This document shows positions 1 through 8,874 of a stretch of 64,000 bases of DNA, one piece after another. Position 1 is the stretch's first letter. Each line of letters opens with the position of its first letter. The DNA lies in NCBI RefSeq assembly GCF_027920805.1, contig NZ_JANWOI010000003.1, positions 124,001 through 188,000 of the forward strand, read 5' to 3'. The translations under genes were made by a program, and so were the position numbers. The notes beneath the pieces were generated by a model. That model searched no databases and was not told the origin of the DNA. It saw only the letters and a list, made by a program, of their open reading frames with translations. The DNA comes from Govania unica (lineage in GTDB: Bacteria > Pseudomonadota > Alphaproteobacteria > Sphingomonadales > Govanellaceae).

Positions 1-478
1 GTGCAAATCCCGGGTCCTGAGTATGCACCGAATGTTCGGCGCGCACATGGGCAGTGTTCGGGTCGGTCGTTTCATTGACGTCCCAGGTCTTGAGCTCGAC
101 CGGTGTATAGGGCGTGGTTGCTGTGCCGAGATGGGTGTGAATATCAATAATGCCCGGCGTGATCCAGCGTCCCTTGGCATCGATCACCTGAGCCGTCTCA
201 GGCACAGCGATGTCCCGACCGATGGCCACCAGCTTGCCGTCTCTGAGGTGGAGCTTGCCGTTCTCGATACGTTGCCCCTGACCATCAAGAATGATGGCAT
301 TGACAATCACCGTCTCATGGGAGGGCAGGGGCCGATAGGTGCTCGGGAAGGTATCCGCCACCCCGGCCGTCACCGATGGCTTGACCGGCTCCGTCGCCGT
401 TGCCGCACAACCGCTGATAATGAAGGCAAGCGGAATGGCCCAATACTGCGCCAAATTATGCCCATAGCGAAAGGCCAT
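1..478 (-). CDS. Amidohydrolase family lipoprotein, N-terminal part (cut by window edge)
   Basis: The first 159 residues of a minus-strand gene that runs off the left edge. The protein opens with a basic and hydrophobic signal ending in a lipobox-like IISGC, so it is probably a lipoprotein. A beta-rich leader follows (VNAIILDGQGQRIENGKL), then the metal-binding HTHLG motif after ITPGIIDI. This is the normal start of imidazolonepropionase/dihydroorotase-like amidohydrolases. The start is supported by a GGGGGAG ribosome site just upstream. These enzymes hydrolyse cyclic amides or peptides using one or two metal ions, but the catalytic barrel lies outside the window, so the substrate is unknown. 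Confidence 0.85.
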   Translation of the reverse strand, partial: MAFRYGHNLAQYWAIPLAFIISGCAATATEPVKPSVTAGVADTFPSTYRPLPSHETVIVNAIILDGQGQRIENGKLHLRDGKLVAIGRDIAVPETAQVIDAKGRWITPGIIDIHTHLGTATTPYTPVELKTWDVNETTDPNTAHVRAEHSVHTQDPGFA

Positions 479-546
479 GATCGGCTCCCCCTCTCACGCA
501 AAAACTTTACGGATATTAGCAGATTTCAACTGACAGGGAACTGACG

Positions 547-582
547 GAAAAAAACGCGCGGGCTGTCAGTGCAGCCCGCGCT
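547..582 (-). terminator. Rho-independent terminator of the TonB receptor gene
   Basis: A near-perfect GC-rich stem (GCGCGGGCTG pairing with CAGCCCGCGC around a 6-base loop) is followed, in the minus-strand direction, by a run of seven T. It sits directly after the stop of the siderophore receptor gene. Confidence 0.85.
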
Positions 583-591
583 AGCCAGTGA

Positions 592-2784
592 TCAGAACTT
601 CCGGGTCAGGGTCCCGGTCATCACGCGTTTCGTGCCATAAAAACAGTCGATGGCGCTGCTGCATCGACCGACATAGGTTACATTGAAGACGTTATTGGCA
701 TTGAGAGCAAGACGCCAGTCTTCGCGGTCGTAATGGACGAGAGCATCGAAGAGCACAGGCGATTCATTCGGCCATTTGTTCAAGGCATCACCAAAGGCTT
801 TGCTCAGGTACCGTCCGCCAACACCCGCGCCAAGTCCCGCGAGCGGGCCGGTCTGGAACGTGTAATCCACAAGCAAGGAAATCTTATGCTTCGGAACGGC
901 CATAAGCTGTTTGCCGATTTCATCCAGATTGATGCTGTCCAGGACCTTCGAGTCTGTATAGCTGTAGGCCGCATTGATGCTCAACCGTTCATAAAAACGC
1001 GCAACGGCTTCAACTTCGATGCCCTTGACCTCGACTTCGCCCACCTGTGTCTGGAGGAAGGTCAATGTCGATGTCGTCACCATGTTTTTCTGTTTTAATT
1101 TATAAGCCGCGATGGACGCAAAGGCTTTCATACCTTCAGGCAGATTGCGTCCGTCATATTTGATGCCGGCTTCGATTTGTTGACCGGTCGAGGGCTTGAA
1201 GGGACGGAGGGTGACGATATCCATCCCTGAATTGGGCTGAAAGGATTTCGCCGCTTGAATATAGGGCGCAATACCAATATCGGTCACATAGTTCAAGCCC
1301 ACGCGATAAGAGAAGGCATCGTCTTTCTCTTTTGAAAGGGCGTGATGGCTGCGCACCATATCCTGGCGTCCGCTAAGTGTCAGGATCAGGTTGTCATATT
1401 TGATCTGGTCCTGAAGATAAACGCCATGCTGGTGCTGGAGCTGATTTGTATAAGGGATATTGGCGACCGGCGATGTGAAGGGGATATTATACACCGGGTT
1501 GAACACATCAATGGTCGGCACCGATCCGGGCGGCCATGTGGAAGAGGCAAAACCATATTTCGAGTTATTGCTGTAACGTCGGTAATCATAGCCGACCAGA
1601 ACCGAATGCTCAAAGTCACCGCTCTCGAATTTGATGCTCAGCCGGTTATCGATATTATAAGAACTGATCTTTTCATCGAAGGGAAAGCTCGCACGGTTGA
1701 CGGTGCGAAAATCATCCGGCACTCCGTCAAAGTTGTTGTCCACAAAGCCCTGTCCATAGACCGACTTCATCTTGCCGTCGGCGTGGAAATATTTGGCATT
1801 TTGCTGGAACCCGAAGATGTCGTTGAACTGATGAGAAAAGTCCCATCCAACGGCATATTGTTCCCGCTTGAAACTATTGATGTCGGGTTCGCCGAGATTG
1901 GTCCCGACCGGGATTTTGCCGAGCGGGTTCGGGAGCAAGGTTCCGAAGGCCGGAAGAAATCCGCCGCTGTCACCCGTCACTTTGTCATGCTGATAATAGG
2001 CGAGCAAAGTCAGCCGGGTCTTGTCCGAAAAATCAAAGGTTACAGCCGGGGCGAAATATTGGCGTTGTGATTTCACGAAGTCGATCTGTGTTCCACGATC
2101 ACGGGCGAGCCCAGTCAGGCGGAACGAGACAATGTCACTCACAGGGCCAGTAATATCGCCAGCCCCCTGAAAGTGATTATAGCTACCATACTGGCCCTGG
2201 ACCTCACCGCCCCATTCCCGTTCGGGACGGCGGCTTGTCATGTTGACGATACCGCCGGGTGGGGTCTGACCATAAAGCACCGATGACGGCCCTTTGAGAA
2301 TGTCCACAGACTGGGAGCCGTATAGATCAGTCCCGGCATTGGTGACCGATCCAATCGGTGCTTGCAGGCCATCGATATATTGAATCGGGTTAAAGCCGCG
2401 AATGGTCAGCCAGTCATAGCGTTCATCGGGGCCATAGTTTTCACCGGACACACCTGCGGTATAGCGCACGGATTGTTGCAGGCTGGTCCAGCTCAACAGA
2501 TCGATCTGATCGCGCGAGATGACGGTGACGGCTTGCGGCGTTTCAATCAGCGGCGCATCGGTTTTGGTGGCCGAGAGGCTGCCCGTGGACACGTAATGCG
2601 GCGCGGAGACGATCACTTCCTCAAGTTCGTTGCGCCGTTTGCGTTCTTCTTCCTGGGTTTGGCCGATGGCGGGGGCGGCAAACATGCCCGCCACCAGAAT
2701 AGCCGTAGAGCCGCAGAGCATCATACGTCTGCGCGCAGCGCGTTGGGTCGCATCAGGAGTCATCGTGTCACTCAGTCTGGTCAT
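592..2784 (-). CDS. TonB-dependent siderophore receptor
   Basis: A 730-residue outer-membrane receptor. After a signal peptide ending near APAIGQ come a TonB-box-like region (EEVIVSAP) and a plug domain with IETPQAVTVISRDQID and DILKGPSSVLYGQTPPGGIVN. These are typical of the FhuA/FpvA-type ferric-siderophore family. A 22-strand barrel follows, with a C-terminal cysteine pair (CSSAIDC) and a terminal aromatic (F). The reading frame extends 13 codons upstream, but that stretch is the AT-rich Fur-like box. The ATG at 2784 has a GTGGGGGA ribosome site and is preferred. The protein would import an iron chelate with TonB-ExbB-ExbD energy; a matching set lies at 30.7-32.5 kb. The substrate cannot be read from sequence. 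Confidence 0.92.
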   Translation of the reverse strand: MTRLSDTMTPDATQRAARRRMMLCGSTAILVAGMFAAPAIGQTQEEERKRRNELEEVIVSAPHYVSTGSLSATKTDAPLIETPQAVTVISRDQIDLLSWTSLQQSVRYTAGVSGENYGPDERYDWLTIRGFNPIQYIDGLQAPIGSVTNAGTDLYGSQSVDILKGPSSVLYGQTPPGGIVNMTSRRPEREWGGEVQGQYGSYNHFQGAGDITGPVSDIVSFRLTGLARDRGTQIDFVKSQRQYFAPAVTFDFSDKTRLTLLAYYQHDKVTGDSGGFLPAFGTLLPNPLGKIPVGTNLGEPDINSFKREQYAVGWDFSHQFNDIFGFQQNAKYFHADGKMKSVYGQGFVDNNFDGVPDDFRTVNRASFPFDEKISSYNIDNRLSIKFESGDFEHSVLVGYDYRRYSNNSKYGFASSTWPPGSVPTIDVFNPVYNIPFTSPVANIPYTNQLQHQHGVYLQDQIKYDNLILTLSGRQDMVRSHHALSKEKDDAFSYRVGLNYVTDIGIAPYIQAAKSFQPNSGMDIVTLRPFKPSTGQQIEAGIKYDGRNLPEGMKAFASIAAYKLKQKNMVTTSTLTFLQTQVGEVEVKGIEVEAVARFYERLSINAAYSYTDSKVLDSINLDEIGKQLMAVPKHKISLLVDYTFQTGPLAGLGAGVGGRYLSKAFGDALNKWPNESPVLFDALVHYDREDWRLALNANNVFNVTYVGRCSSAIDCFYGTKRVMTGTLTRKF

Positions 2785-2802
2785 GGAGTCCCCCACCCGG
2801 AA

Positions 2803-2835
2803 ATTATTAATAATCATTATCATTAGCGAGAATGA
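2803..2835 (-). promoter_or_regulatory. Fur-like iron box upstream of the siderophore receptor
   Basis: Read on the minus strand, the segment contains TAATGATAATGATTATTA, close to the Fur consensus GATAATGATAATCATTATC. CATTCTCGC just before it suggests an overlapping second half-site. It ends about 20 bases before the chosen start codon, where repressor binding would block the promoter. Iron repression is an inference from the motif and the gene type. Confidence 0.75.
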
Positions 2836-2945
2836 CTTGAAAGTTGTTTATTGGTTTTTTCAATCGTAGCGCAGGCTGGCCGCTCACGCCTTCGCAACGG
2901 GGTCGTACAATATCGAGATTAGGCCACGGATTTGTCCCCCGCCGA

Positions 2946-3959
2946 TTATGATCTGACAATCTGCCTGACCCAGGCGGCTGAATCGGCCACAGCGCGTTCG
3001 GCAATCTCGGCAATGGAGATCGCTTCAAGAAAGCTATGGCTTGCTCCTTTGTAGGTTACCTGGGTTGCGGCCACGCCCGCCCGTTCGAGTTTCTCCGCCA
3101 TTCGATAGCTTTGTTCGCTTAGAACATCGCATTCGGGGATGGTGAAGAATGCAGGCGGCAATCCCGCCACATCGGCATACATGGAGGAGAGCAGCGGATT
3201 ACGGACATCGTCTTCGGACTTAATATAATTGCCCCAGAAGACGGCCATTTCGTCACTGCCGAGCATATAGCCTGGCCCGCCATACTTGCGATGCGCCTCG
3301 TCCGAGCAGTCTTTCTGAAAGGCGCCATAGATCAGCAGCATGCCTTTGATCACATCGCCTTTGCCGCTGTCGCGCAGGCTCTGGCACAGGCCCATGGTCA
3401 GATTGGCTCCGGCGGAATCACCGCCGCTGATCATGCGCTCGACATCGATGCCGTGTTCGTCGCCATGTTCATAAAGCCATTCCGTCACATCCACAATCGC
3501 TTCAAGCGCGACCGGAAATTTCGCTTCGGGGGCCAGAGGGTAATCAATCCCGACGACGATCACCCCGGCGCGCTCAGCATATTCCCGCATGACGCGGTCA
3601 TGGGTTTCGAGACTGAAATAGGTCCAGCCGCCGCCATGAAGATAAAGGAGTGCCGGGCTCAGCCCCTCGGCACAGCTCTGCGGACTATATAACCGCACCC
3701 GCACCGGGCCGGAACGGGTGGGAACGGATATTTCCTCGGTGCTGGCCATCTCCGGCCCGCCTTCGGTCCAGGGGGCACGCACGGCTTCAATGATCTTGCG
3801 CACCTCCGGATAGGGCAGGCGGTCCATGTCCGGATATTGAGCCCAGCCCGCGCGCATGCGATTGATGAAGGTCTGGATGGCGGGATCAAGATCCGAGGCG
3901 GCGGGTGGGAGGCTGCTGTCGGTCACGTGAGGACTCCATGTGAAAATAGGCCGCGTCAT
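2946..3959 (-). CDS. Alpha/beta hydrolase of the hormone-sensitive lipase family
   Basis: A 337-residue carboxylesterase. It has the oxyanion motif HGGGW (LLYLHGGGWTYFS), the nucleophile elbow GDSAGAN, and the late D...H pair (PECDVLSEQ and KGASHSF), which give the Ser-Asp-His triad of the HSL (type IV) esterases. No signal peptide is visible, so it is likely cytoplasmic and acts on short-chain esters. A GTG at about 3926 preceded by GGAG is an alternative start that would remove eleven residues. It is divergent from the AraC regulator at 4068, which may control it. The natural substrate is unknown. Confidence 0.88.
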   Translation of the reverse strand: MTRPIFTWSPHVTDSSLPPAASDLDPAIQTFINRMRAGWAQYPDMDRLPYPEVRKIIEAVRAPWTEGGPEMASTEEISVPTRSGPVRVRLYSPQSCAEGLSPALLYLHGGGWTYFSLETHDRVMREYAERAGVIVVGIDYPLAPEAKFPVALEAIVDVTEWLYEHGDEHGIDVERMISGGDSAGANLTMGLCQSLRDSGKGDVIKGMLLIYGAFQKDCSDEAHRKYGGPGYMLGSDEMAVFWGNYIKSEDDVRNPLLSSMYADVAGLPPAFFTIPECDVLSEQSYRMAEKLERAGVAATQVTYKGASHSFLEAISIAEIAERAVADSAAWVRQIVRS

Positions 3960-4067
3960 TTTCCGGGTTCTCTGCGACAGCCGGTTGCGCGTTCTTGGTT
4001 CTCATCTTATTGTTTGAAAAAGGCGCATGCTGTCGCTCGTGGAACAATAATTATCTTGGGCGGGCCA

Positions 4068-4877
4068 ATGGGACGCAGTACCAAAGGGATCGATTATCAA
4101 AACGTGCCGCGTCCGGTGGCGGCGCTGTCCGATGAATATCCGGCGGGCTATGTGGATCCGCGCCATTGTCATCAGCGCGGACAGTTGTTGTATGCGGTGG
4201 CGGGCGTGACCCTGGTTGTGACCGACGACGCGAGTTATATCGTGCCGCCGCAACGCGCGCTGTGGGTGCCGGCCGGGGTCTGGCATGAAGTGCAGTGCCG
4301 CAATGCCGTGTCGGTGCGCACGATTTATGTGGATGCGGCGTCCTGCGTCAAAATGCCCACGGTCTGCCGGGTGATCGAGGTTTCGTCCCTGTTGCGCGAA
4401 CTGGTGGTCGAAGCCGCGAATTTGCCGGTGGAATATGACGAAACGGGCCGTGACGGCCGGATCATGACGCTTATTCTTGATGAAATCGCTTCGATGACGG
4501 CAACGCCGCTTCATGTCCCCATGCCGCAGAATCAAAAGCTGTTGCAGGTCTGCCTCGCCATTCTCGGCGATCCGGCGCAGAACGATACGCTCGACGATTG
4601 GGCCGAAAGCACCTGCATGGGACGGCGCACCTTCACCCGTCTGTTCCGCAAGGAAACCGGCATGAGCTTTGCCGCCTGGCGTCAGCATGTGCGCTTGCTT
4701 GAGGCCATGTCGCGGCTCGCCACCGGACACCGGGTGACGTCGGTGGCCTTCGATGTGGGCTATAACAGTTCAAGCGCCTTCACGGCCATGTTCCGCCGCA
4801 CGTTTGGTGCCGCGCCGACGCATTATTTCACACAGGATCCGGCGGAGGTTCTCACGCCGGATCCTGTGGAGGGGTAA
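4068..4877 (+). CDS. AraC family transcriptional regulator
   Basis: A 269-residue regulator with an N-terminal cupin-like sensor (HCHQRGQLLYAVAGVTLVV...YIVPPQRALWVPAGVWHEV) and a C-terminal pair of helix-turn-helices. The second has the AraC signature VAFDVGYNSSSAFTAMFRRTFG. An ATG with an upstream GGGCGG was chosen. The frame stays open further 5' but carries no family similarity there. It is divergent from the HSL-type esterase, with about 108 bases between, so regulation of that gene is likely though unproven. The family usually binds a small aromatic or sugar effector through the cupin pocket. Confidence 0.88.
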   Translation: MGRSTKGIDYQNVPRPVAALSDEYPAGYVDPRHCHQRGQLLYAVAGVTLVVTDDASYIVPPQRALWVPAGVWHEVQCRNAVSVRTIYVDAASCVKMPTVCRVIEVSSLLRELVVEAANLPVEYDETGRDGRIMTLILDEIASMTATPLHVPMPQNQKLLQVCLAILGDPAQNDTLDDWAESTCMGRRTFTRLFRKETGMSFAAWRQHVRLLEAMSRLATGHRVTSVAFDVGYNSSSAFTAMFRRTFGAAPTHYFTQDPAEVLTPDPVEG

Positions 4878-4878
4878 A

Positions 4879-5490
4879 TCAGCGCTCCGGATTGAAGGCC
4901 TGCATCCAGTCCACAAGCTGCCCTGCGCCAAGCCCTTCCATGATGTCGGCATAAACATCCGGCCGTTCATCCTGACCCAGCTTGAATTTCGCCCGGGTCG
5001 CCGTCACCCGGGCGCGAAAGCCGATGATGCGCTTGGCGAGTTCCGCATAACGCGCGCCCATTTCGGGCACGGTCCAGGCCTTGTCGCGGCCCTGTTCCAT
5101 ATGGCCGACGAGATCCTGCAGATGAGCGGCGATCTCTGCGCCATTTTCAAAAAACTCGATGTCCACGGTGAATTGTGCGCTGGCGTAATTCCAGGTCGGG
5201 GCCTGGGCCCGATCTTCCATCCAGGACGGAGAGATATACCCCTGCGGCCCTAAGGCAAGCACAACCGCACGTGGATCATCACGCAGCGCCGCGACCTGAG
5301 CATTGCTGCGCGCGAAATGCCCGATGAGTTCCACGACGCTACCATCGTCTCCGGCCACCGGACGGAGCGGCAACAACGTCGCCTGAAACTCCGCACCCGC
5401 GCCGGAGGTGATCCAACAAAGCGGAAAGGCCGACACAAGATGACGGGCATCAGAAGGGGAACGCGGTGCAAAAACTTCCGGACCAGCCAT
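4879..5490 (-). CDS. PaiB-type FMN-binding negative transcriptional regulator
   Basis: A 203-residue single-domain protein of the PaiB family (FMN-binding split barrel). HFARSNAQ, YISPSWMED and the late KFKLGQDE segment match family landmarks (HxARxN, YxSPxWY, KxKxSQN). In Bacillus, PaiB acts with PaiA in repressing sporulation and protease genes. In proteobacteria the role is mostly unknown and may be enzymatic. The gene is translationally coupled to the upstream permease: stop and start overlap as TGATG, so ATG at 5490 is preferred over a TTG one codon earlier. It ends one base from the stop of the convergent AraC gene. Confidence 0.85.
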   Translation of the reverse strand: MAGPEVFAPRSPSDARHLVSAFPLCWITSGAGAEFQATLLPLRPVAGDDGSVVELIGHFARSNAQVAALRDDPRAVVLALGPQGYISPSWMEDRAQAPTWNYASAQFTVDIEFFENGAEIAAHLQDLVGHMEQGRDKAWTVPEMGARYAELAKRIIGFRARVTATRAKFKLGQDERPDVYADIMEGLGAGQLVDWMQAFNPER

Positions 5491-7022
5491 CAAAGAGCAC
5501 TTTCCTGAACAATAGCCGCCCGGCGGGAGCTATAGGTAAAATAGATCACGGCACCGGCCAGCCCATAGACCACAATGATCACAGCCGGAATGACATCGCC
5601 GCGCAGAGCATGCTGGGTAATATCAATGAACACCGGCAGTACCATGGCCACACACAAAAGAATGGCCGCGACGGGAACATAGCCGATCCAGGCTTTGCCA
5701 ATCCAGAACCCGCCAAACGGTACGCGAAACGGCCGCTCAAGATCAGGCCGGGTGGAGCGCAGCCACATCAGGCAGAAAGCCACGGCGGAAAAGGCAAAGC
5801 CCGCGCCGATGCTGACCAGATCGGCGACGATGGTGATGGGCAGCAAAGCGGCAATCACCGCCGAGATCACGCCCAGCAGGATGGTGGCCAGATGCGGCGT
5901 TTGAAATTTGGGATGCACGCGGCAGAACATGCCCGGTAACAATCCGTCGCGGCCCATGGCGAAACTGACGCGGGACTGGCCAAAGGCATTGACGAGCAAC
6001 ACCGATGACAACCCCATCAGCGCGCCGATTTTAATGACCACGGCAAAGCCCGGCATATTCATGGCATTGACGGCGACAGCAATGGGATCGGCGACGCCAA
6101 GCGTGCGATAGGACACAACCCCGGTCAGCACCAGCGCGACGGCTATATAAACAACGGTGCAGACCAGTAATGAGCCAAGAATGCCGATGGGCATATCGCG
6201 CTGCGGATTGCGCGCTTCGGCAGCGGCGGTGGAGACGGTTTCAAAACCGATATAGGCAAAAAACAGGATCGAGGCGGCGCGCGCGATCCCGGCCCAGCCA
6301 TAGGTGAAATTGCCCTGATTTTCCGGCACGAATGGTGTCCAGTTGGCGGGGTCGACCGAAAACACGCCGACCGCCACAAAGGCCACCAGCACGGCGATCT
6401 TGATGATGACCATGACATTGTTGGCGCGGGCGGATTCATTGACGCCGATGGTCAAAAGCACGGTCACGACGGCGATGGCCAGCGCAGCCACCAGATTGAT
6501 GCCTTGACCGGCAATGAACTGGGTGCCGCCTGGCATCAGAACGGCATCGATGGCCGGGGTTGAAATCGCGGCCGGGATATGGATATGGAAATCCGCCATG
6601 AGACTGGTGAAATAGCCGGAAAATCCCACCGACAGCGCGGCGGCGGCCAACCCATATTCAAGCAGCAACATCCAGCCGATGATCCAGGCGGCGATTTCGC
6701 CGATGGCTGCATAACAATAAGTGTAAGCCGACCCGGTGACCGGCATGGCCGAGGCGAGTTCCGCATAGCAAAGCGCGGTCAACCCGCAAGCGAGTCCGGC
6801 GAGGATGAAAGACAGAACAACCGCAGGCCCGGCGAAATTGGCGGCGGCATTGCCGGTCATCACATAAATCCCGGCCCCCAGAATACAGCCGATCCCGAGC
6901 AGAATGAGATTGGTCGCGCTCAGCGATTGTTTCAGCCCATGGGTTTCTGTGTCCCGTTGCATGGCGGCAATGGATTTGCGGGCAAAAAAATTGCGCGGTG
7001 GCTCGTGACGCTTTCGGCCCAT
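5490..7022 (-). CDS. APC superfamily amino acid permease (CAT-like)
   Basis: A 510-residue membrane protein with about 12-13 hydrophobic helices. It starts with the family-typical cytoplasmic N terminus (TETHGLKQSLSATNLILLGIG) and the substrate-binding unwound helix GCILGAGIYVMTG. It resembles the cationic amino acid transporter branch (YfnA/CAT), an H+-coupled amino acid importer. ATG at 7022 is preceded by AAAGGGGAG; an upstream in-frame start lacks this. It is followed immediately by the PaiB-type gene. The transported amino acid is not determinable; in a locus with tryptophan catabolism an aromatic substrate is possible but only inferred. Confidence 0.9.
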   Translation of the reverse strand: MGRKRHEPPRNFFARKSIAAMQRDTETHGLKQSLSATNLILLGIGCILGAGIYVMTGNAAANFAGPAVVLSFILAGLACGLTALCYAELASAMPVTGSAYTYCYAAIGEIAAWIIGWMLLLEYGLAAAALSVGFSGYFTSLMADFHIHIPAAISTPAIDAVLMPGGTQFIAGQGINLVAALAIAVVTVLLTIGVNESARANNVMVIIKIAVLVAFVAVGVFSVDPANWTPFVPENQGNFTYGWAGIARAASILFFAYIGFETVSTAAAEARNPQRDMPIGILGSLLVCTVVYIAVALVLTGVVSYRTLGVADPIAVAVNAMNMPGFAVVIKIGALMGLSSVLLVNAFGQSRVSFAMGRDGLLPGMFCRVHPKFQTPHLATILLGVISAVIAALLPITIVADLVSIGAGFAFSAVAFCLMWLRSTRPDLERPFRVPFGGFWIGKAWIGYVPVAAILLCVAMVLPVFIDITQHALRGDVIPAVIIVVYGLAGAVIYFTYSSRRAAIVQESAL

Positions 7023-7062
7023 GGACGGCTCCCCTTTATTATATCTCGAACCAGCATAAGGC

Positions 7063-7090
7063 AAAAAACAGGGGGCTGTCGCCCCCTGTT
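7063..7090 (-). terminator. Rho-independent terminator after the phosphate-type porin gene
   Basis: A perfect 10-base stem (AACAGGGGGC with GCCCCCTGTT, 4-base loop) is followed on the minus strand by T6. It lies between the porin stop and the permease start, so the two are probably separate transcripts with some read-through. Confidence 0.85.
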
Positions 7091-7136
7091 CCGGCCCCGT
7101 TCGGGCCTATGATGTTCGTGATCGGGCCAGCGGTTT

Positions 7137-8531
7137 TTACCAGTCGATCTGTGCCCGCACGCCAAAGGCGTCGCCCTTGTGATCGGGCAGGCCTAACGGC
7201 CGCGTCGCGAAGCTGCGCGCGACATCAAAGCGCACATAATTGACCATCAGCCGCATATAGGCATTGGCATACCAGTTGAGGCCAAGGGTCCAGTTTTTTT
7301 CAACCCCGCCCATGACTCCGCCGTCTTCAAGATCGACCACCGAATAGCGGGCCGCCAGTTCAAACGCACCGCTGCCGCCATCGGTCAGGGCATGGTGCGG
7401 CTGCACCCGGCCGAACTGTCCGGCATTAGCCGAATAGGCGCGTTTCTCACCGGTTAGGAACCAGCCGGCCTGGGCATAGCCGCCGTCAAAGCGCAGGCTT
7501 GGCGCTCCCATGCGGTTGACCCATTGCCAGCCCCATTCGCCGGTAATATGCAGCGGGCCTTGGATCAGCGCGGCTTCAAGCCCGGCGAATTTGGCATTGT
7601 CGATATTCAAAAGTCCGATATCGATCAGCCGCGAGGCGAGATGGGTTTCCGGCCGTTCGCGCATGCGGAAGCGTTGAATGTCCTTGCCCGCCATGAGGTA
7701 ATAGGCAGATCCGCCCACATGCAGAAGCCCGTTCGCGAATTGCCAGGGCACATAGCTTGCGCGGGTGCCAAGGAACCAGTCCTGATCCGCCGCTCCGGCG
7801 CGGGCGGTGTTTTCGTTCTCGCCCCAGACCCCGGCGGTGATCATGCCGCGCGGGCCGCTCCAGATGGCCGACAGGCCAGGGCCGCGCCCCGGAGCAAAGG
7901 TTGTGGCATAGGCCGCACGTTCGATGAAGGTGATGTAATTGTCACTGGTCTGATCTTCAAGCGTGATCGGAACCTTGTGATATCCGGCGATGACATTGGT
8001 TGATTTATTCAAGGCATAGCTCAGGTAGACGTCCTGCAGCGACACGGCGTTGCCGGCGAAATCGACCTCGATCATATAGTTGAAATCACCATAAAGCTTG
8101 CCTTCGGCGCCAAGCCGGGCGCGGCGCACTTCGCCGCCGCTCGCATAACCAAGGCCGTCCGTGCGGCTGTTGACGCCCCAGGCGTCCACATGGATGCGAC
8201 CACGCGGTTTGAAGGAGAATTTCCCGTCGGCGCTGCTGATGACGGGGGCGCCTTTCCATGTGATTGTGGTGTCTGCTGCGCTCGCCACGGCCTGCGGTGC
8301 TGTGTGAGCCGCCGGGGCGGTTGCGGCAACAGGCGCAGGTTTTTCAAGGGCTTCAACCCGGGCCTTCAAGGTGGCGATTTCCGCCGATTGGGCCTGCACA
8401 ACGGCCAACAGGTCCTCAGTGCTATCAGCGTAGGCCGGGCTTATGGCTATCAGGCACAAAGCCGTCGCGCTCATCAGACTTAGAAGCGGTTGCAGTAACC
8501 GCCGTTTGTTTGTGCTATCCAGCATTTCCAT
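7137..8531 (-). CDS. OprP/OprO-type porin with N-terminal coiled coil
   Basis: A 464-residue outer-membrane porin. The signal peptide ends ...CLIAISPAYA. A short coiled coil follows (EDLLAVVQAQSAEIATLKARVEALEK), then a Pro/Ala linker and a barrel that begins KFSFKPRGRIHVDAWGV. LNWYANAYMRLMVNYVRF lies near the end, matching the phosphate-selective porin O/P family. It ends in VRAQIDW with the usual terminal aromatic. The start could also be ATG at 8573, giving 14 more residues; the shorter form gives the cleaner signal peptide. The family name does not prove phosphate specificity: many members pass other anions or have unknown substrates. Confidence 0.87.
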   Translation of the reverse strand: MEMLDSTNKRRLLQPLLSLMSATALCLIAISPAYADSTEDLLAVVQAQSAEIATLKARVEALEKPAPVAATAPAAHTAPQAVASAADTTITWKGAPVISSADGKFSFKPRGRIHVDAWGVNSRTDGLGYASGGEVRRARLGAEGKLYGDFNYMIEVDFAGNAVSLQDVYLSYALNKSTNVIAGYHKVPITLEDQTSDNYITFIERAAYATTFAPGRGPGLSAIWSGPRGMITAGVWGENENTARAGAADQDWFLGTRASYVPWQFANGLLHVGGSAYYLMAGKDIQRFRMRERPETHLASRLIDIGLLNIDNAKFAGLEAALIQGPLHITGEWGWQWVNRMGAPSLRFDGGYAQAGWFLTGEKRAYSANAGQFGRVQPHHALTDGGSGAFELAARYSVVDLEDGGVMGGVEKNWTLGLNWYANAYMRLMVNYVRFDVARSFATRPLGLPDHKGDAFGVRAQIDW

Positions 8532-8874
8532 GGTTCGTTCTAACCCTTGCACGTTACAATTCTGGAGTTTCATTTTGTCTTTCAAGCACCGATCAGCCGC
8601 CCGCTCCGGCAGAATTGCAGCTTCTGCAAGACGCATAGGCTTGGAGTTTGTGAGGGGCCTTGGATGAGAAAACAGACTCAATCGGCGTCACATTAGGATC
8701 AGGCAGCTGATAACAGGCTGACGAGGGACAGAGCAAAATGTCCTCAAATCGGCTGCCCGGTCGCGTCATGTAAAAAACTGTAATATTCAAAGTGACATAA
8801 CGCCTCGATATCAGGGAAATATCAGGCGTGGGCATCTATCAGTACGGAGCCCTGATTTGCGGAGGAGTGAAAAA
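8532..8874. other. Intergenic region between divergent porin genes
   Basis: 343 bases hold the promoters of the two divergent porin genes. Apart from the inverted repeat at 8800-8829, I see no gene, RNA or clear promoter consensus. The porin frame stays open through part of it, but that extension lacks family similarity. Confidence 0.5.
8800..8829. repeat. Imperfect inverted repeat upstream of the OprB-type porin
   Basis: ACGCCT and GATAT on the left arm pair with ATATC and AGGCGT on the right arm, with one unpaired C and a short loop. It lies 46 bases before the porin start. It could be an operator or an mRNA leader hairpin; no regulator is identified. Confidence 0.45.

Noticed and set aside
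23-544. Plus-strand 173-codon frame at the left edge
   Set aside because: Antisense to the amidohydrolase, which has a lipobox signal and HTHLG metal motif.
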